From contig NZ_CP045096.1 of NCBI RefSeq assembly GCF_009184865.1, positions 1,302,001 through 1,366,000 on the forward strand: a stretch of DNA of 64,000 bases, in the 5' to 3' direction. The first letter of the stretch is position 1, and every line of letters starts with the position of its first letter. Origin of the DNA: Streptomyces phaeolivaceus. Lineage in GTDB: Bacteria > Actinomycetota > Actinomycetes > Streptomycetales > Streptomycetaceae. Positions 32,489 through 42,232 of the stretch are shown here, piece by piece. The notes beneath the pieces are model-generated. The model worked only from the letters and a program-made list of their open reading frames with translations. It was not told the DNA's origin and did no database searches. A program made the translations under genes and the position numbers.

Positions 32489-34159
32489 ATGGAGACAACG
32501 CTGCGAGGCGTCGGTGTGAGCCACGGTGTGGCGGTCGGCGAGGTTCGGCATATGGGAACGGCGGTGCTGGAGCCGCCTGCCAAGCAGATCCCGGCGGAGG
32601 ACGCGGAGCGCGAGCAGGGACGCGCACGTAAGGCGGTGGACGCGGTGGCCGCCGATCTGATCGCGCGCGGCAACCTGGCCGGGGGCGAGGCCCAGGCGGT
32701 GCTGGAGGCCCAGGCCCTGATGGCCCAGGACCCCGAGCTGATGGCGGATGTGGAGCGCCGTATCGCCGTGGGGAGTACGGCGGAACGTGCCGTCTACGAC
32801 GCCTTCGCCGCCTACCGCGCGCTGCTGGCCGGAGCCGGCGAGTATCTCGCGGGTCGCGTGGCCGACCTCGACGATGTGCGGAATCGTATCGTCGCCCGGC
32901 TGCTCGGGGTTCCGATGCCGGGGGTGCCGGACAGCGACGAGCCGTACGTGCTCATCGCGCGTGACCTGGCGCCCGCGGACACCGCGCTGCTCGATCCGAC
33001 GCTCGTGCTCGGTTTCGTCACCGAGGAGGGCGGGCCGACCAGTCACAGCGCGATTCTGGCGCGGGCGCTCGGGGTGCCGGCCGTGGTCGCGCTGCCCGGG
33101 GCCGGGGAGCTGGCCGAGGGCACGGTGATCGCCGTGGACGGCAGCACCGGTGAGATCTTCGTGAACCCGAGCACGGAGAAGAAGGCCGAGCTGGAGGCCG
33201 CGGCGGCGGCGCGGAAGGCCGCGCTGGCCGCGTCGAGCGGGCCGGGGGCGACGTCCGACGGGCACAAGGTTCCGCTGCTGGCCAATGTGGGCGGTCCCGC
33301 CGATGTGCCGGCGGCGGTGGAGGCCGGGGCCGAGGGTGTCGGGCTGTTCCGTACCGAGTTCCTCTTCCTGGACGACAGCAAGACGGCGCCGTCCGAGGAG
33401 AAGCAGATCGAGGCGTACCGGCAGGTGCTGGAGGCCTTCCCCGAGGGGCGTGTGGTCGTGCGGGTGCTCGACGCGGGCGCCGACAAGCCTCTGGAGTTCC
33501 TGACCCCGGCCGACGAGCCGAACCCGGCGCTCGGTGTGCGCGGGCTGCGAACGCTGCTCGACCACCCCGACGTGCTGCGGACGCAGCTGACCGCGCTCGC
33601 CAAGGCCGCCGAGGGGCTGCCGGTCTACCTCGAGGTCATGGCGCCGATGGTCGCGGACCGCACGGACGCCAAGGCGTTCGCCGACGCGTGTCGTGAAGCG
33701 GGGCTGCGGGCCAAGTTCGGTGCCATGGTGGAGATTCCGTCGGCGGCGCTGCGCGCGCGGTCGATTCTGCAGGAGGTCGAGTTCCTGTCGCTGGGGACCA
33801 ACGACCTCGCGCAGTACACCTTCGCGGCCGACCGACAGGTGGGTGCGGTGTCTCGGCTGCAGGACCCGTGGCAGCCCGCGCTGCTCGACCTGGTCGCGCT
33901 GTCCGCGGAGGCGGCGAAGGCCGAGGGCAAGAGCTGTGGGGTCTGCGGTGAGGCCGCGTCGGACCCGCTGCTCGCGTGTGTGCTGACCGGTCTGGGTGTC
34001 ACCTCCTTGTCCATGGGTGCGGCGTCGATTCCGTATGTGCGGGGGACGTTGGCGAAGTACACGCTGGCGCAGTGCGAGCGTGCCGCGGCGGCGGCGCGTG
34101 CGGCGGACACGGCCGAGGAGGCGCGCGCCGCCGCTCAGGCTGTGCTGTCGGGCGAGTAG
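32489..34159 (+). CDS. ptsI: PTS enzyme I (phosphoenolpyruvate-protein phosphotransferase)
   Basis: The 556-residue protein starts the PTS phosphorelay, taking phosphate from PEP and giving it to HPr. The active histidine is in EEGGPTSHSAILARALGVPA near residue 190. The PEP-binding barrel has GLFRTEFLFLD, EVMAPMVADRTDA, EIPSAALRARSIL, LGTNDLAQYTFAADR and the cysteine site CGEAASDP. The start has AGGTGAG upstream. It forms an operon with crr. A strong hairpin follows the stop. Confidence 0.96.
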   Translation: METTLRGVGVSHGVAVGEVRHMGTAVLEPPAKQIPAEDAEREQGRARKAVDAVAADLIARGNLAGGEAQAVLEAQALMAQDPELMADVERRIAVGSTAERAVYDAFAAYRALLAGAGEYLAGRVADLDDVRNRIVARLLGVPMPGVPDSDEPYVLIARDLAPADTALLDPTLVLGFVTEEGGPTSHSAILARALGVPAVVALPGAGELAEGTVIAVDGSTGEIFVNPSTEKKAELEAAAAARKAALAASSGPGATSDGHKVPLLANVGGPADVPAAVEAGAEGVGLFRTEFLFLDDSKTAPSEEKQIEAYRQVLEAFPEGRVVVRVLDAGADKPLEFLTPADEPNPALGVRGLRTLLDHPDVLRTQLTALAKAAEGLPVYLEVMAPMVADRTDAKAFADACREAGLRAKFGAMVEIPSAALRARSILQEVEFLSLGTNDLAQYTFAADRQVGAVSRLQDPWQPALLDLVALSAEAAKAEGKSCGVCGEAASDPLLACVLTGLGVTSLSMGAASIPYVRGTLAKYTLAQCERAAAAARAADTAEEARAAAQAVLSGE

Positions 34160-34195
34160 TCACGGAGGACGGTCGGTCTGCCGACCGGTCGGTGT

Positions 34196-34231
34196 CGAGG
34201 GGCGCTCCACCTGTGGGTGGGGCGCCCCTCG
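34196..34231. terminator. Bidirectional terminator after ptsI
   Basis: A 16-bp stem (CGAGGGGCGCTCCACC with its complement, one G-T pair) and a 4-base loop lie between the convergent ptsI and the next gene. Confidence 0.85.
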
Positions 34232-34236
34232 CCCGT

Positions 34237-35145
34237 TCAGTGGGTGTGTCCGTCCGTGGCGGGGCCTCCTCCGCCGTGGTCGTCCCCGAGGTCGGGTGGG
34301 GTGCTGTAGTCGACGCCGGACTCGGGGGAGACGAGGTCGCCGGATTCCATGTCGGTGCAGTAGGCGTCGAAGACCTCGCCCGCGGTGAGGGGTTCGAGGC
34401 CGTCGCCGCGCAGACGCCAGCCGTAGACGCGGTCGGTCGTGTCCGGGGCGGTGGTGCGCATGACGAGTCCGCCGGGGCAGCGGGTGGCGAGGCCGACGGC
34501 CAGGACCGTGGCGAATTCCAGGGCTTCGGACTCGTCGAGTCGGGTGGCTCCTTCGTCGTCCTCGTCGGCGCGGAGGGCGGCGGCCAGTGCCTGGGGTTGG
34601 GCCGAGACGCTGCAGACGAGGTGGCGTTCGCCGGGGCCGGCGGTGTCGAGGACGCGCTTGAGGAGGTGCATGGCGCGGGAGAACGCGGCGCGTCCGATGT
34701 CCTCGCCGCAGGAGGCGCACTCGCCGATCCGGGCGAGGAGGGTGGTGGCGTACTCCCAGGTGGCGAGGCGGACGGCTTCGTCGATCAGGTCGGGGACGAG
34801 CTCGGCGAGGGGCTGGCCCTCGTAGGGGACGGCGGCGCCTGTCGCGGCCAGTTCGGCGGTGAAGCGGGTGCGGCTGGTCGGTGTGTCGGGTTCGAGGCCG
34901 GTGTCGGCGCAGAACTCGGCGTACTCCTCGGGGTCGAAGAGGGCGACCGTGGTGTGGTTGCCCTGCGCGGCGAGTGTCCTGAGCAGGGCTTCCATCTGGT
35001 GGAGATAGGTCGTGTGGTCGTCGAAGGTGAAGCTGCGGTAGCGCCGCATCGCGGTGAAGTCGTGTGCGTCGGCGAGCAGGCCGATGGTGCCGGCGATCTC
35101 GCGGCGCAGGACGCGTCGCATGCTCTGGTGGCTGGTGTGTGTCAT
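34237..35145 (-). CDS. Streptomyces conserved hypothetical protein
   Basis: The 302-residue protein shows no domain I can name. The N-terminal 80 residues are helical (GTIGLLADAHDFTAMRRYRS). A central CASCGEDIGRAAF could be a minimal metal or nucleotide motif. The C-terminus is acidic, then Gly/His-rich (DDHGGGGPATDGHTH). No membrane segment or signal peptide is present. The start ATG at 35145 has GGGGGAAG upstream. It converges with ptsI. Confidence 0.75.
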   Translation of the reverse strand: MTHTSHQSMRRVLRREIAGTIGLLADAHDFTAMRRYRSFTFDDHTTYLHQMEALLRTLAAQGNHTTVALFDPEEYAEFCADTGLEPDTPTSRTRFTAELAATGAAVPYEGQPLAELVPDLIDEAVRLATWEYATTLLARIGECASCGEDIGRAAFSRAMHLLKRVLDTAGPGERHLVCSVSAQPQALAAALRADEDDEGATRLDESEALEFATVLAVGLATRCPGGLVMRTTAPDTTDRVYGWRLRGDGLEPLTAGEVFDAYCTDMESGDLVSPESGVDYSTPPDLGDDHGGGGPATDGHTH

Positions 35146-35249
35146 GGCTTCCCCCTGTGTGCGAGCGGTCGATCAATGCTCACTCACAGTAATCGTGGCC
35201 ACTGACAACGCTCCTCGACCGCCTCCTGTCGCCCCTCGGCCGAGGGTGA

Positions 35250-37217
35250 TCAGGCGCGCTCGCGGGCCAGGGCCTCGTAGAAACGCAGGAGGTCGAGGTT
35301 GTCGATGGAGCCGGGGTTGACCGCCTTTTCCAGGGGGGTGCCCTGGAGGAGTCGTTTGACGGGGACCTCGATGCGTTTGCCGGTGAGGGTGTGGGGGACG
35401 CCGGGGACCTCGATGACCTCGTCGGGGACGTGGCGCGGGGAGAGGTGTTCGCGGATGGTGCGCTTGATGCGGTCGTGGAGGGCTTCGTCGAGGGTGGCGC
35501 CCGGGGCGAGTTGGACGAAGAGGGGCATCCAGTAGCCGCCGTCGGGCTGTTCGATGCCGATGACGAGGGACTCCTTGATCTCGGGGAGGCGTTCGACGGC
35601 TTCGTAGATGTCGGCCGAGCCCATGCGGACGCCCTGGCGGTTGAGCGTGGAGTCGGAGCGGCCGTGGATCACGACGGAGCCGTGGGAGGTGAGGGTGATC
35701 CAGTCGCCGTGGCGCCAGACGCCGGGGTAGGTGTCGAAGTAGCTGTCGTGGTAGCGGGTGCCGTCGGGGTCGTTCCAGAAGCGGATCGGCATGGACGGCA
35801 TGGGGTTGGTGACGACGAGTTCGCCGACCTCGTCGGTGAGGGGTTTGCCGCTGGGGTCCCAGGACTGGAGGTCGGTGCCGAGGCCGGGTGCCTGGAGTTC
35901 GCCGATGTGGACGGGGAGGGTGGGGACGGCTCCGGCGAAGCAGGAGCAGACGTCGGTGCCGCCGCTGACGGAGGCGATCCACAGGTCCTCGCGGACCTCG
36001 TCGTGGAGCCAGCGGAAGCCGTCGGGCGGGAGCGGTGAGCCGGTGGTGCCGACGCACTGGACGCGGGAGAGGTCGTAGTCGCGGCCCGGGTGGATGTCGG
36101 CCTTGCGGCAGGCCATGACGTAGGCGGCGGAGGTGCCGAAGAGGGTGGCGCCGGTACGTTCGGCGACGCTCCACTGGGCGCCGGTGTCGGGATACCCGGG
36201 GCTGCCGTCGTACAGGACGACGGTGGTGCCGGTGAGGAGGCCGGAGACGAGGAAGTTCCACATCATCCAGCCGGTGGAGGTGTACCAGAAGAAACGGTCC
36301 TCGGGGCCGAGGTCGCAGTGCAGGCCGAGCTGTTTGAGGTGTTCGACCAGGATGCCGCCCTGGGACTGGACGATGGCCTTGGGGAGGCCGGTGGTGCCGG
36401 AGGAGTAGAGCACCCACAGCGGGTGGGCGAAGGGGACCTGTTCGAAGGTCGGGGTGATGTCCGCGGAGGTCAGGGCCGACCATTCCAGGGCGCCCTCGGG
36501 GGCCTCGGTGCCGAGGACGGGGATGTGGACGACGGCGCGCAGGGTGGGCAGTTCGCGGCGGAGTTCGGCGACGATGTCGCGGCGGTCGTGTTCCTTGCCG
36601 CCGTAGCGGTAGCCGTCGACGGTGAACAGGACGACGGGTTCGACCTGTTGGAAGCGGTCGAGGACGCTGCGGGCGCCGAAGTCCGGGGCACAGGAGGTCC
36701 AGACGCCGCCGACGGCGGCCGTGGCGAGGAGGGCGGCGACGGCCTCGGGGATGTTGGGCAGATAGCCGCTGACGCGGTCTCCGGGGCGTACGCCGAGGGC
36801 GCGCAGTTCGGCGGCGAGGGAGCCGACCTGCCGGCGCAGCTCGGACCAGGTCACGGGGCGGGGTTCGTGGGTCTCGTCGACGTGCAGCAGGGCGGGTTCG
36901 TCGGCGCGGGCGTCGGCGGCACGCAGGGCGTGTTCGGCGTAGTTGAGGGTGGCGCCGGGGAACCACTCGGCGCCGGGCATGGCGCGGTCGCCGAGCACGC
37001 GCGCGTAGGGGGTGGAGAACCGTACGTCGAACCACTCGGTGACGGCTTTCCAGAACGTCTCGAGTTCGTCGACGGACCAGCGGTGCAGGGCCGGGTATCC
37101 GCCGTCGGCGGGGGCTCCGTGGTGTTCGGCCGCCCAGGACTGGAACGCGGTGATCCGGGCCCGTGCGACGCGTTCCGCGTCGGGCTGCCAGAGCGGCGAG
37201 GGGTTCGCTGGGGTCAT
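35250..37217 (-). CDS. Acetoacetate-CoA ligase
   Basis: The 655-residue AMP-forming synthetase activates acetoacetate (ATP + CoA). It has the nucleotide loop LYSSGTTGLPKAIVQSQGG, the adenylate motif FFWYTSTGWMMWNFLVSG typical of acetoacetyl-CoA synthetases, GRSDSTLNRQGVRMGSADIY near the hinge, and the catalytic C-terminal lysine in TLTGKRIEVPVKRL. The N-terminal WQPD and W-x-V motifs also fit AacS rather than acetyl-CoA synthetase. I chose the ATG at 37217, with GGGAG upstream, over a longer frame. It is divergent from the GH31 gene. A role in ketone body, leucine or butanoate use is likely. Confidence 0.92.
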   Translation of the reverse strand: MTPANPSPLWQPDAERVARARITAFQSWAAEHHGAPADGGYPALHRWSVDELETFWKAVTEWFDVRFSTPYARVLGDRAMPGAEWFPGATLNYAEHALRAADARADEPALLHVDETHEPRPVTWSELRRQVGSLAAELRALGVRPGDRVSGYLPNIPEAVAALLATAAVGGVWTSCAPDFGARSVLDRFQQVEPVVLFTVDGYRYGGKEHDRRDIVAELRRELPTLRAVVHIPVLGTEAPEGALEWSALTSADITPTFEQVPFAHPLWVLYSSGTTGLPKAIVQSQGGILVEHLKQLGLHCDLGPEDRFFWYTSTGWMMWNFLVSGLLTGTTVVLYDGSPGYPDTGAQWSVAERTGATLFGTSAAYVMACRKADIHPGRDYDLSRVQCVGTTGSPLPPDGFRWLHDEVREDLWIASVSGGTDVCSCFAGAVPTLPVHIGELQAPGLGTDLQSWDPSGKPLTDEVGELVVTNPMPSMPIRFWNDPDGTRYHDSYFDTYPGVWRHGDWITLTSHGSVVIHGRSDSTLNRQGVRMGSADIYEAVERLPEIKESLVIGIEQPDGGYWMPLFVQLAPGATLDEALHDRIKRTIREHLSPRHVPDEVIEVPGVPHTLTGKRIEVPVKRLLQGTPLEKAVNPGSIDNLDLLRFYEALARERA

Positions 37218-37428
37218 GGGGCGGCTCCCGGGACTGTGCGCGTGGTGAGCGTCGGGCGCGCACGGGCAGGGGTGTGCGCGTGCGGCTGCCACGGACGATG
37301 CCATGTGATCGACTTCCGCACCAGGGTGAGCCGCAGATGGACGGGCGGATGAAGATGTGCCATCACCACGGGTGAACGGAAGTTGAACGGCTCACACGAT
37401 TGGCCGGGTCGGTGGCAGGGTGAGCGGC

Positions 37429-39792
37429 ATGGACGGTCGTGACCTGGTGCGTTCGGTGAAAATGTTCGGTTCCGCGGGGGCGGCTCAGGGGCTGCGCACC
37501 GTACGGGCCGCATGGCGCAGGAGGCGTGCCGACGCCGTCGGGTTGCCGGCGCGGGGCGCCGAGCGGGCCCGGGTGCCGGGGCCGGTGGTGGATGTGCAGT
37601 CGGGGCCCGGCGGGGGGATCGTGCGGTTCGGGCGGTCGGCGCTGCGGATCACCGTCGATGTGAACGGGGCGGTGTTCTGGGGCTGGGACGGGGCGGGGCC
37701 GGAGCCGTCGTACGCGCTCGCGGGCCGGTGTCCGGAGCCGGATCCGCGGGCCGTTCTGGAGCCGGACAAGGACGGCGGCTGGCGGGTCGTGTCCGAGCGG
37801 GTGACGGTCGTGGTGTCGCGGCACGGGGCCGTGGAGGTGCGTACGCCCGGTGGGGTGACGCTGCGGCGTGATCTGCCGCCCCGGTGGTGGGAGCCGGTGG
37901 GCGGGGGCGAGGCGCGGTGGGTGCAGCGTTCCGAGGTGGCGGCCGACGCGCGGTTCTTCGGTCTGGGTGGCCGGGCGGCGGGGCCCCGGCTGCGTGGCGG
38001 AACGTATCGGCTGTGGAACACGGACCCCGGTCACACGTTCGCGCCCGGTGACGATCCGCTGTACATCACGATGCCGGTGCAGATGGTGGTGGCCGACGCG
38101 GCCACGCATCTGGTGTTCCACGACACCACGTGGGACGGCACGGTGACGTTGCGGGAGGGCGAGGAGGGGGCCGGGTCGGGGCACGACCGGGCGGGGACGT
38201 CCGAGGTGCGGATGGACGGCGGGCCGCTGCGCTGCTGGGTGATCGTGGGCACCCCCGCGCGCGTGCTGCACGCCTGGGCCGCTCTGACGGGGGCTCCGGC
38301 GCTGCCGCCCGCGTGGGCGTTGGGGCACCATCACGCGCGCTGGGGCTTCGGGAGCGAGCGGGAGGTGCGGCGGATCGTCGCGGGCTATCGGGAGCACGGT
38401 CTGCCGCTCGACGCGGTGCACCTGGACATCGACCACTACGACGCCCATCGGGTGTTCACGGTGGACACGGAGAACTTCCCGAAGCTGCCGGATCTCGCCG
38501 ACGAGTTGCGGCGGGACGGCATCCGGCTGGTGTCGATCGTGGACGCGGCGGTCAAGGCGGAGCCGGGCGACGCGGTGTACGACGGCGGGACGGCCGAGGA
38601 CGCGTTCGTGCGGGACGCCGCCGGGCAGGTCGCGCAGGGCCTCGTGTGGCCCGGGGAGTCGGTCTTCCCGGACTTCACGCGTGCGCGTACGCGTGCGTGG
38701 TGGGGCGGTCTCTACGAGGAGCGGCTGGCGCAGGGCTTCTCCGGGTTCTGGCACGACATGAACGAGCCGACGTCGTTCACGGCGTTCGGCGAGAACACCC
38801 TGCCCCGGTCGGTACGGCACGATCTGGAGGGCCGGGGCGGTGACCATCGCGAGGCGCACAACGTGTACGCGCTGTGCATGGCCCGCGCGGGGTACGAGGG
38901 GCTGCGCGAGCTGGTGCCCCAGGAGCGGCCGTTCGTCTTCTCCCGCTCCGGGTGGGCCGGCATGCAGCGCTACGGGGGCACGTGGTCCGGGGACGTGGCG
39001 ACGGGCTGGCCGGGGCTGCGGGCGTCGCTCTCGCTGGTGCTGGGGCTGGGGCTGTGCGGGGTGCCGTACTCGGGTCCGGACGTGGGCGGGTTCGACGGGA
39101 GTCCTTCGCCCGAGCTGTATCTGCGGTGGTTCCAGCTCGGCGCGTATCTGCCGCTGTTCCGTACGCACGCGAGTCTGCGGGCGGGGCGCCGGGAGCCGTG
39201 GGAGTTCGGGGAGGAGACCGTCGGGCACGCGCGCGTGGCGCTCGTCGAGCGGCGGCGGCTGCTGCCGTACTTCGTGACACTGGCTCATCTGGCGCGCCGT
39301 ACGGGGGCGCCTTATGTGCGCCCGTTGTGGTGGGGCGCGCCCGAGGACCGGACGCTGCGCGACTGCGAGGACGCGTTCCTGCTGGGTGACTGTCTGCTGG
39401 TGGCGCCGGTGCTGGATCCCGGGGCGGACCGGCGTGCGGTGCAGCTGCCGCGCGGGCGCTGGTACGACACGGTGACCGGACAGGCGTACGAGGGGCCGGG
39501 GCAGGTGCTGGACGCGCCGCTGTCGCGGATCCCGGTGCTCGCGCGCGCGGGTGCCGTGCTGCCGGTCCGGGGCGCTGACGGCGGCCTGGAGCTGGAGGTG
39601 TGGGCACCCGCGCCCGGACGGACGGGGGGCGGGCTCGTGGTGCCGGACGCGGGCGACGGCTGGGACGAGCCGGAGGTCGAGCGGTACACGGCGCGCCGGG
39701 AGGGGCCGCGGGTGGTCGTGGAGCGGGACGGGGAGGTGGGTCCGGTCGAGCCTGCGTATCCCGTGCGGGTACGCGGGCTCGACCGGGAATGA
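37429..39792 (+). CDS. Glycoside hydrolase family 31 (alpha-glucosidase-like)
   Basis: The 787-residue enzyme has the GH31 N-terminal beta-sandwich (RFFGLGGRAAGPRLRGGTYR), the barrel (PPAWALGHHHARWGFGSERE, LDAVHLDIDHYDAHRVFTVD) and the nucleophile in GFSGFWHDMNEPTSF. PFVFSRSGWAGMQRYGGTWS precedes the acid/base region. Beta-sheet domains follow (LLVAPVLDPGADRRAVQLPR). No signal peptide is visible, so it is probably intracellular. It acts on alpha-glucosides; the linkage is unknown. The start is the ATG at 37429 with AGGGTGAG upstream. A GTG at 37420 is also possible. Confidence 0.92.
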   Translation: MDGRDLVRSVKMFGSAGAAQGLRTVRAAWRRRRADAVGLPARGAERARVPGPVVDVQSGPGGGIVRFGRSALRITVDVNGAVFWGWDGAGPEPSYALAGRCPEPDPRAVLEPDKDGGWRVVSERVTVVVSRHGAVEVRTPGGVTLRRDLPPRWWEPVGGGEARWVQRSEVAADARFFGLGGRAAGPRLRGGTYRLWNTDPGHTFAPGDDPLYITMPVQMVVADAATHLVFHDTTWDGTVTLREGEEGAGSGHDRAGTSEVRMDGGPLRCWVIVGTPARVLHAWAALTGAPALPPAWALGHHHARWGFGSEREVRRIVAGYREHGLPLDAVHLDIDHYDAHRVFTVDTENFPKLPDLADELRRDGIRLVSIVDAAVKAEPGDAVYDGGTAEDAFVRDAAGQVAQGLVWPGESVFPDFTRARTRAWWGGLYEERLAQGFSGFWHDMNEPTSFTAFGENTLPRSVRHDLEGRGGDHREAHNVYALCMARAGYEGLRELVPQERPFVFSRSGWAGMQRYGGTWSGDVATGWPGLRASLSLVLGLGLCGVPYSGPDVGGFDGSPSPELYLRWFQLGAYLPLFRTHASLRAGRREPWEFGEETVGHARVALVERRRLLPYFVTLAHLARRTGAPYVRPLWWGAPEDRTLRDCEDAFLLGDCLLVAPVLDPGADRRAVQLPRGRWYDTVTGQAYEGPGQVLDAPLSRIPVLARAGAVLPVRGADGGLELEVWAPAPGRTGGGLVVPDAGDGWDEPEVERYTARREGPRVVVERDGEVGPVEPAYPVRVRGLDRE

Positions 39793-39822
39793 GCCGGGTG
39801 CGGCTCGGCGGTGGTTCTCGGC

Positions 39823-40359
39823 TCAGATGTAGCGGCCGTCGAAGAAGGCCTGGACGGCCAGGGTGTGCAGGGGGAAGGCGAGTTCGGTGGGTCTGCGCAG
39901 CAGATGCCAGCCCTCCGTCTCGTCGGTGGCGACGGGCTCCGGCAGCGTGGCGGCCGGGCGCTCCGGGAGGAGCCCGAACAGCAGCAGATGACCGTCGGGT
40001 GAGCTCATGGCGTCGGCGAGGCGCACCTCGCGGTCGGCCACGCAGATACCCGTCTCCTCCTTGAGTTCACGGGCGACGGCGTGCCGCCAGTCCTCCCGGT
40101 GGTCGATGAAGCCGCCGGGCAGGGCGGTGCCCCCGCGCGCGGGGGCGATGGTCCGTGTGATCACGACAAGGGCGGTGCCCTTGGTGTCGTACACGGGCTG
40201 GAGGGCCACCGCGACGGGGAGCGGATTGCGGTAGGCCACTGTGCGGCAGGCCTCACAGGTGCGGGGCCAGCCGGAAACGCCCTCTCCGTAGGGCGCTCCG
40301 CAGCTCGAACAGTGCGAGTCGCGTGCGGAGTTGGCGGGTGGGTGTTGGTTCGCGGACAC
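39823..40359 (-). CDS. NUDIX hydrolase with zinc ribbon
   Basis: The 178-residue protein has an N-terminal zinc ribbon (CSSCGAPYG...CEACRTVAYRNP), then the NUDIX domain with the box GGFIDHREDWRHAVARELKE ETGI. The layout is like NADH pyrophosphatase-type and related ribbon-NUDIX proteins. It hydrolyses a nucleoside diphosphate linked to another moiety; the substrate is unknown. The GTG start at 40359 lacks a ribosome-binding site and has TACAGT 7 bases upstream, so a leaderless transcript is likely. The 239-base gap upstream is shared with the divergent DUF35 gene. Confidence 0.88.
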   Translation of the reverse strand: MSANQHPPANSARDSHCSSCGAPYGEGVSGWPRTCEACRTVAYRNPLPVAVALQPVYDTKGTALVVITRTIAPARGGTALPGGFIDHREDWRHAVARELKEETGICVADREVRLADAMSSPDGHLLLFGLLPERPAATLPEPVATDETEGWHLLRRPTELAFPLHTLAVQAFFDGRYI

Positions 40360-40598
40360 GCGGCGGACTGTATCCGATCATCTGCTGGTCGTCTTACCGG
40401 GGCGGCGCAATGCGCCACGCCGGGGAGTCCGCGGATATGGGTGAAGGTCGGCCGGAACCACCCCCGTGGGCCCCGGCCGACCCTCCCGATACTCCGACGC
40501 CGGTCGGGGCTCGTTGGTTCTCCGGAGGGCCTGCCCATTTGCGGATGCCCGTGCCAGACTCCTGACGGTCCATCAGATCCGCTCGCCGGGGAGGGATT

Positions 40599-41045
40599 TT
40601 GTCGCGAAGTCGCACACCTGTGGTCACCGGCTGGTTCACCGGGGAGGGCGAGGGTTTCCGGCTGCTGGGTACGCGCTGTTCGGCGTGCGCCTCGGTGTTC
40701 TTCCCCCGTGAGGACGTCCTCTGCCGCAATCCGGGCTGTCCGGGCGGTGATCTGCGCGAGGTCCCGCTGTCGCGGCGGGGTCGCGTGTGGTCCTACACGG
40801 ATGGCCGGTACCGGCCTCCGTCACCCTACGTGTCCGATCCGGAACTTCCGTGGGAGCCGTACGCGTTGATCGCTGTGGAACTGGCCGAAGAACGCCTCGT
40901 GGTGCTCGGACAGGCGGTTCCCGGGGTGACCGTCGCCGATCTGACGGTGGGCATGGAGGTGGAGGTCGTCCCGGGTGTCCTGAACGAGGACGCGGAGACG
41001 ACCTGGACGACCTGGCACTGGCGGCCGACGGGGGTGGGGGCATGA
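40599..41045 (+). CDS. DUF35 (zinc ribbon and OB-fold) acyl-CoA-associated protein
   Basis: The 148-residue protein has the DUF35 pattern: a rubredoxin-like zinc ribbon (RCSACASVFFPREDVLCRNP GC) and an OB fold (RGRVWSYTDGRYRPPSPYVS, LVVLGQAVPG). DUF35 proteins form complexes with thiolase-like partners, as in the ChsH2/Ltp2 steroid side-chain aldolase and archaeal HMG-CoA synthase. The start is an unusual TTG at 40599, with GGAGGG at the right distance. Its stop overlaps the next gene by ATGA, so the two are translationally coupled. Confidence 0.87.
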   Translation: MSRSRTPVVTGWFTGEGEGFRLLGTRCSACASVFFPREDVLCRNPGCPGGDLREVPLSRRGRVWSYTDGRYRPPSPYVSDPELPWEPYALIAVELAEERLVVLGQAVPGVTVADLTVGMEVEVVPGVLNEDAETTWTTWHWRPTGVGA

Positions 41046-42232
41046 CGGGCGAGGTGGCGGTGTTGGGTACGGGCATGCACCCGTGGGGCAAGTGGGGAAG
41101 GAGTTTCGTCGAGTACGGGACGGCGGCGGCGCGTGCGGCCCTGGACGACGCGGGGGTCGACTGGCGGGACGTCGGCTCGGTCGTCGGGGCGGACACGGTG
41201 CGTGGCGGCTATCCGGGCTATGTGGCGGGGGCGACCTTCGCCAAGGCGCTGGGCTGGCAGGGGGCCCGGGTCACGAGTGTGTACGCGGCCTGCGCGTCCG
41301 GGGCGCAGGCGGTGGGCACCGCGCGGGCCCAGATCCTCGCGGGCCTCGCGGACGTGGTGCTCGTCGTGGGCGCGGACTCGGCTCCGAAGGGGTTCTTCCG
41401 GCCGGCCGGAGGGGATCGGGCGGACGACCCCGACTGGCTGCGGTTCCGGATCCTCGGGGCCACCAATCCGACGTACTTCGGGCTGTACGCGCGGCGGCGG
41501 ATGGCGATGCACGGGGACACACCGGAGGACTTCGCGCGGGTCAAGGTGAAGAACTCCGCGCTGGGGGCGCTCAATCCGTACGCGCGCTATCGCAAGCGGG
41601 TCACCGCCGAGGAGGTCGCGGCCTCCGCGGTGGTCGCCGATCCGCTGCGGCTGCTGGACATCTGTGCGACCTCGGACGGGGGTGCGGCCCTGGTGCTGTC
41701 CAGCATGGAGTTCGCGCGGCGGCACGGGGTGGCGGAGCCGGTGCGGATACGGGCGGTGTCCACCGTGACGCCCCGCTATCCCAACACCGTGCTGGATCTG
41801 CCGGACATCGCCACGGACTCGGCGGTCGCGGTGGCACCGCCGGAGGAGACGTTCCGGGCGTCGATCGCGCGGGCGGCGTACGAGGAGGCGGGTGTCGGGC
41901 CCGAGGATCTCTCGTTCGCCGAGGTCTACGACCTGTCCACGGCGCTGGAGTTGCAGTGGTACGAGGATCTGGGGCTGTGCGGCGAGGGCGGGGCGGCAAA
42001 GCTGCTGCGGGACGGTGGGACGGCGCCCGGCGGGCGCATACCGGTGAACGCCAGCGGAGGGCTGGCCTCGTTCGGCGAGGCCGTTCCGGCGCAGGCGATC
42101 GCCCAGGTGTGCGAGTTGGTGTGGCAGTTGCGGGGCGAGGCGGGCGATCGGCAGATCGAGGGCGCGCGGGTGGGGATCAGCGCCAACCAGGGCCTGTTCG
42201 GGCACGGGTCGGCGGTGGTCGCCGTTCGGTGA
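41042..42232 (+). CDS. Thiolase-like lipid-transfer (Ltp) family protein
   Basis: The 396-residue protein has a thiolase fold. The nucleophile-type cysteine is in SVYAACASGAQAVGTARAQI near residue 85. The glycine-rich NASGGLASFGEAVPAQAI and GLFGHGSAVV are at the C-terminal end. Its small ATGA overlap with a DUF35 gene points to an Ltp2-like retro-aldolase or a C-C bond-forming/cleaving enzyme on acyl-CoA, rather than a plain thiolase. No other steroid genes are nearby. The start at 41042 is set by the overlap. Confidence 0.85.
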   Translation: MTGEVAVLGTGMHPWGKWGRSFVEYGTAAARAALDDAGVDWRDVGSVVGADTVRGGYPGYVAGATFAKALGWQGARVTSVYAACASGAQAVGTARAQILAGLADVVLVVGADSAPKGFFRPAGGDRADDPDWLRFRILGATNPTYFGLYARRRMAMHGDTPEDFARVKVKNSALGALNPYARYRKRVTAEEVAASAVVADPLRLLDICATSDGGAALVLSSMEFARRHGVAEPVRIRAVSTVTPRYPNTVLDLPDIATDSAVAVAPPEETFRASIARAAYEEAGVGPEDLSFAEVYDLSTALELQWYEDLGLCGEGGAAKLLRDGGTAPGGRIPVNASGGLASFGEAVPAQAIAQVCELVWQLRGEAGDRQIEGARVGISANQGLFGHGSAVVAVR

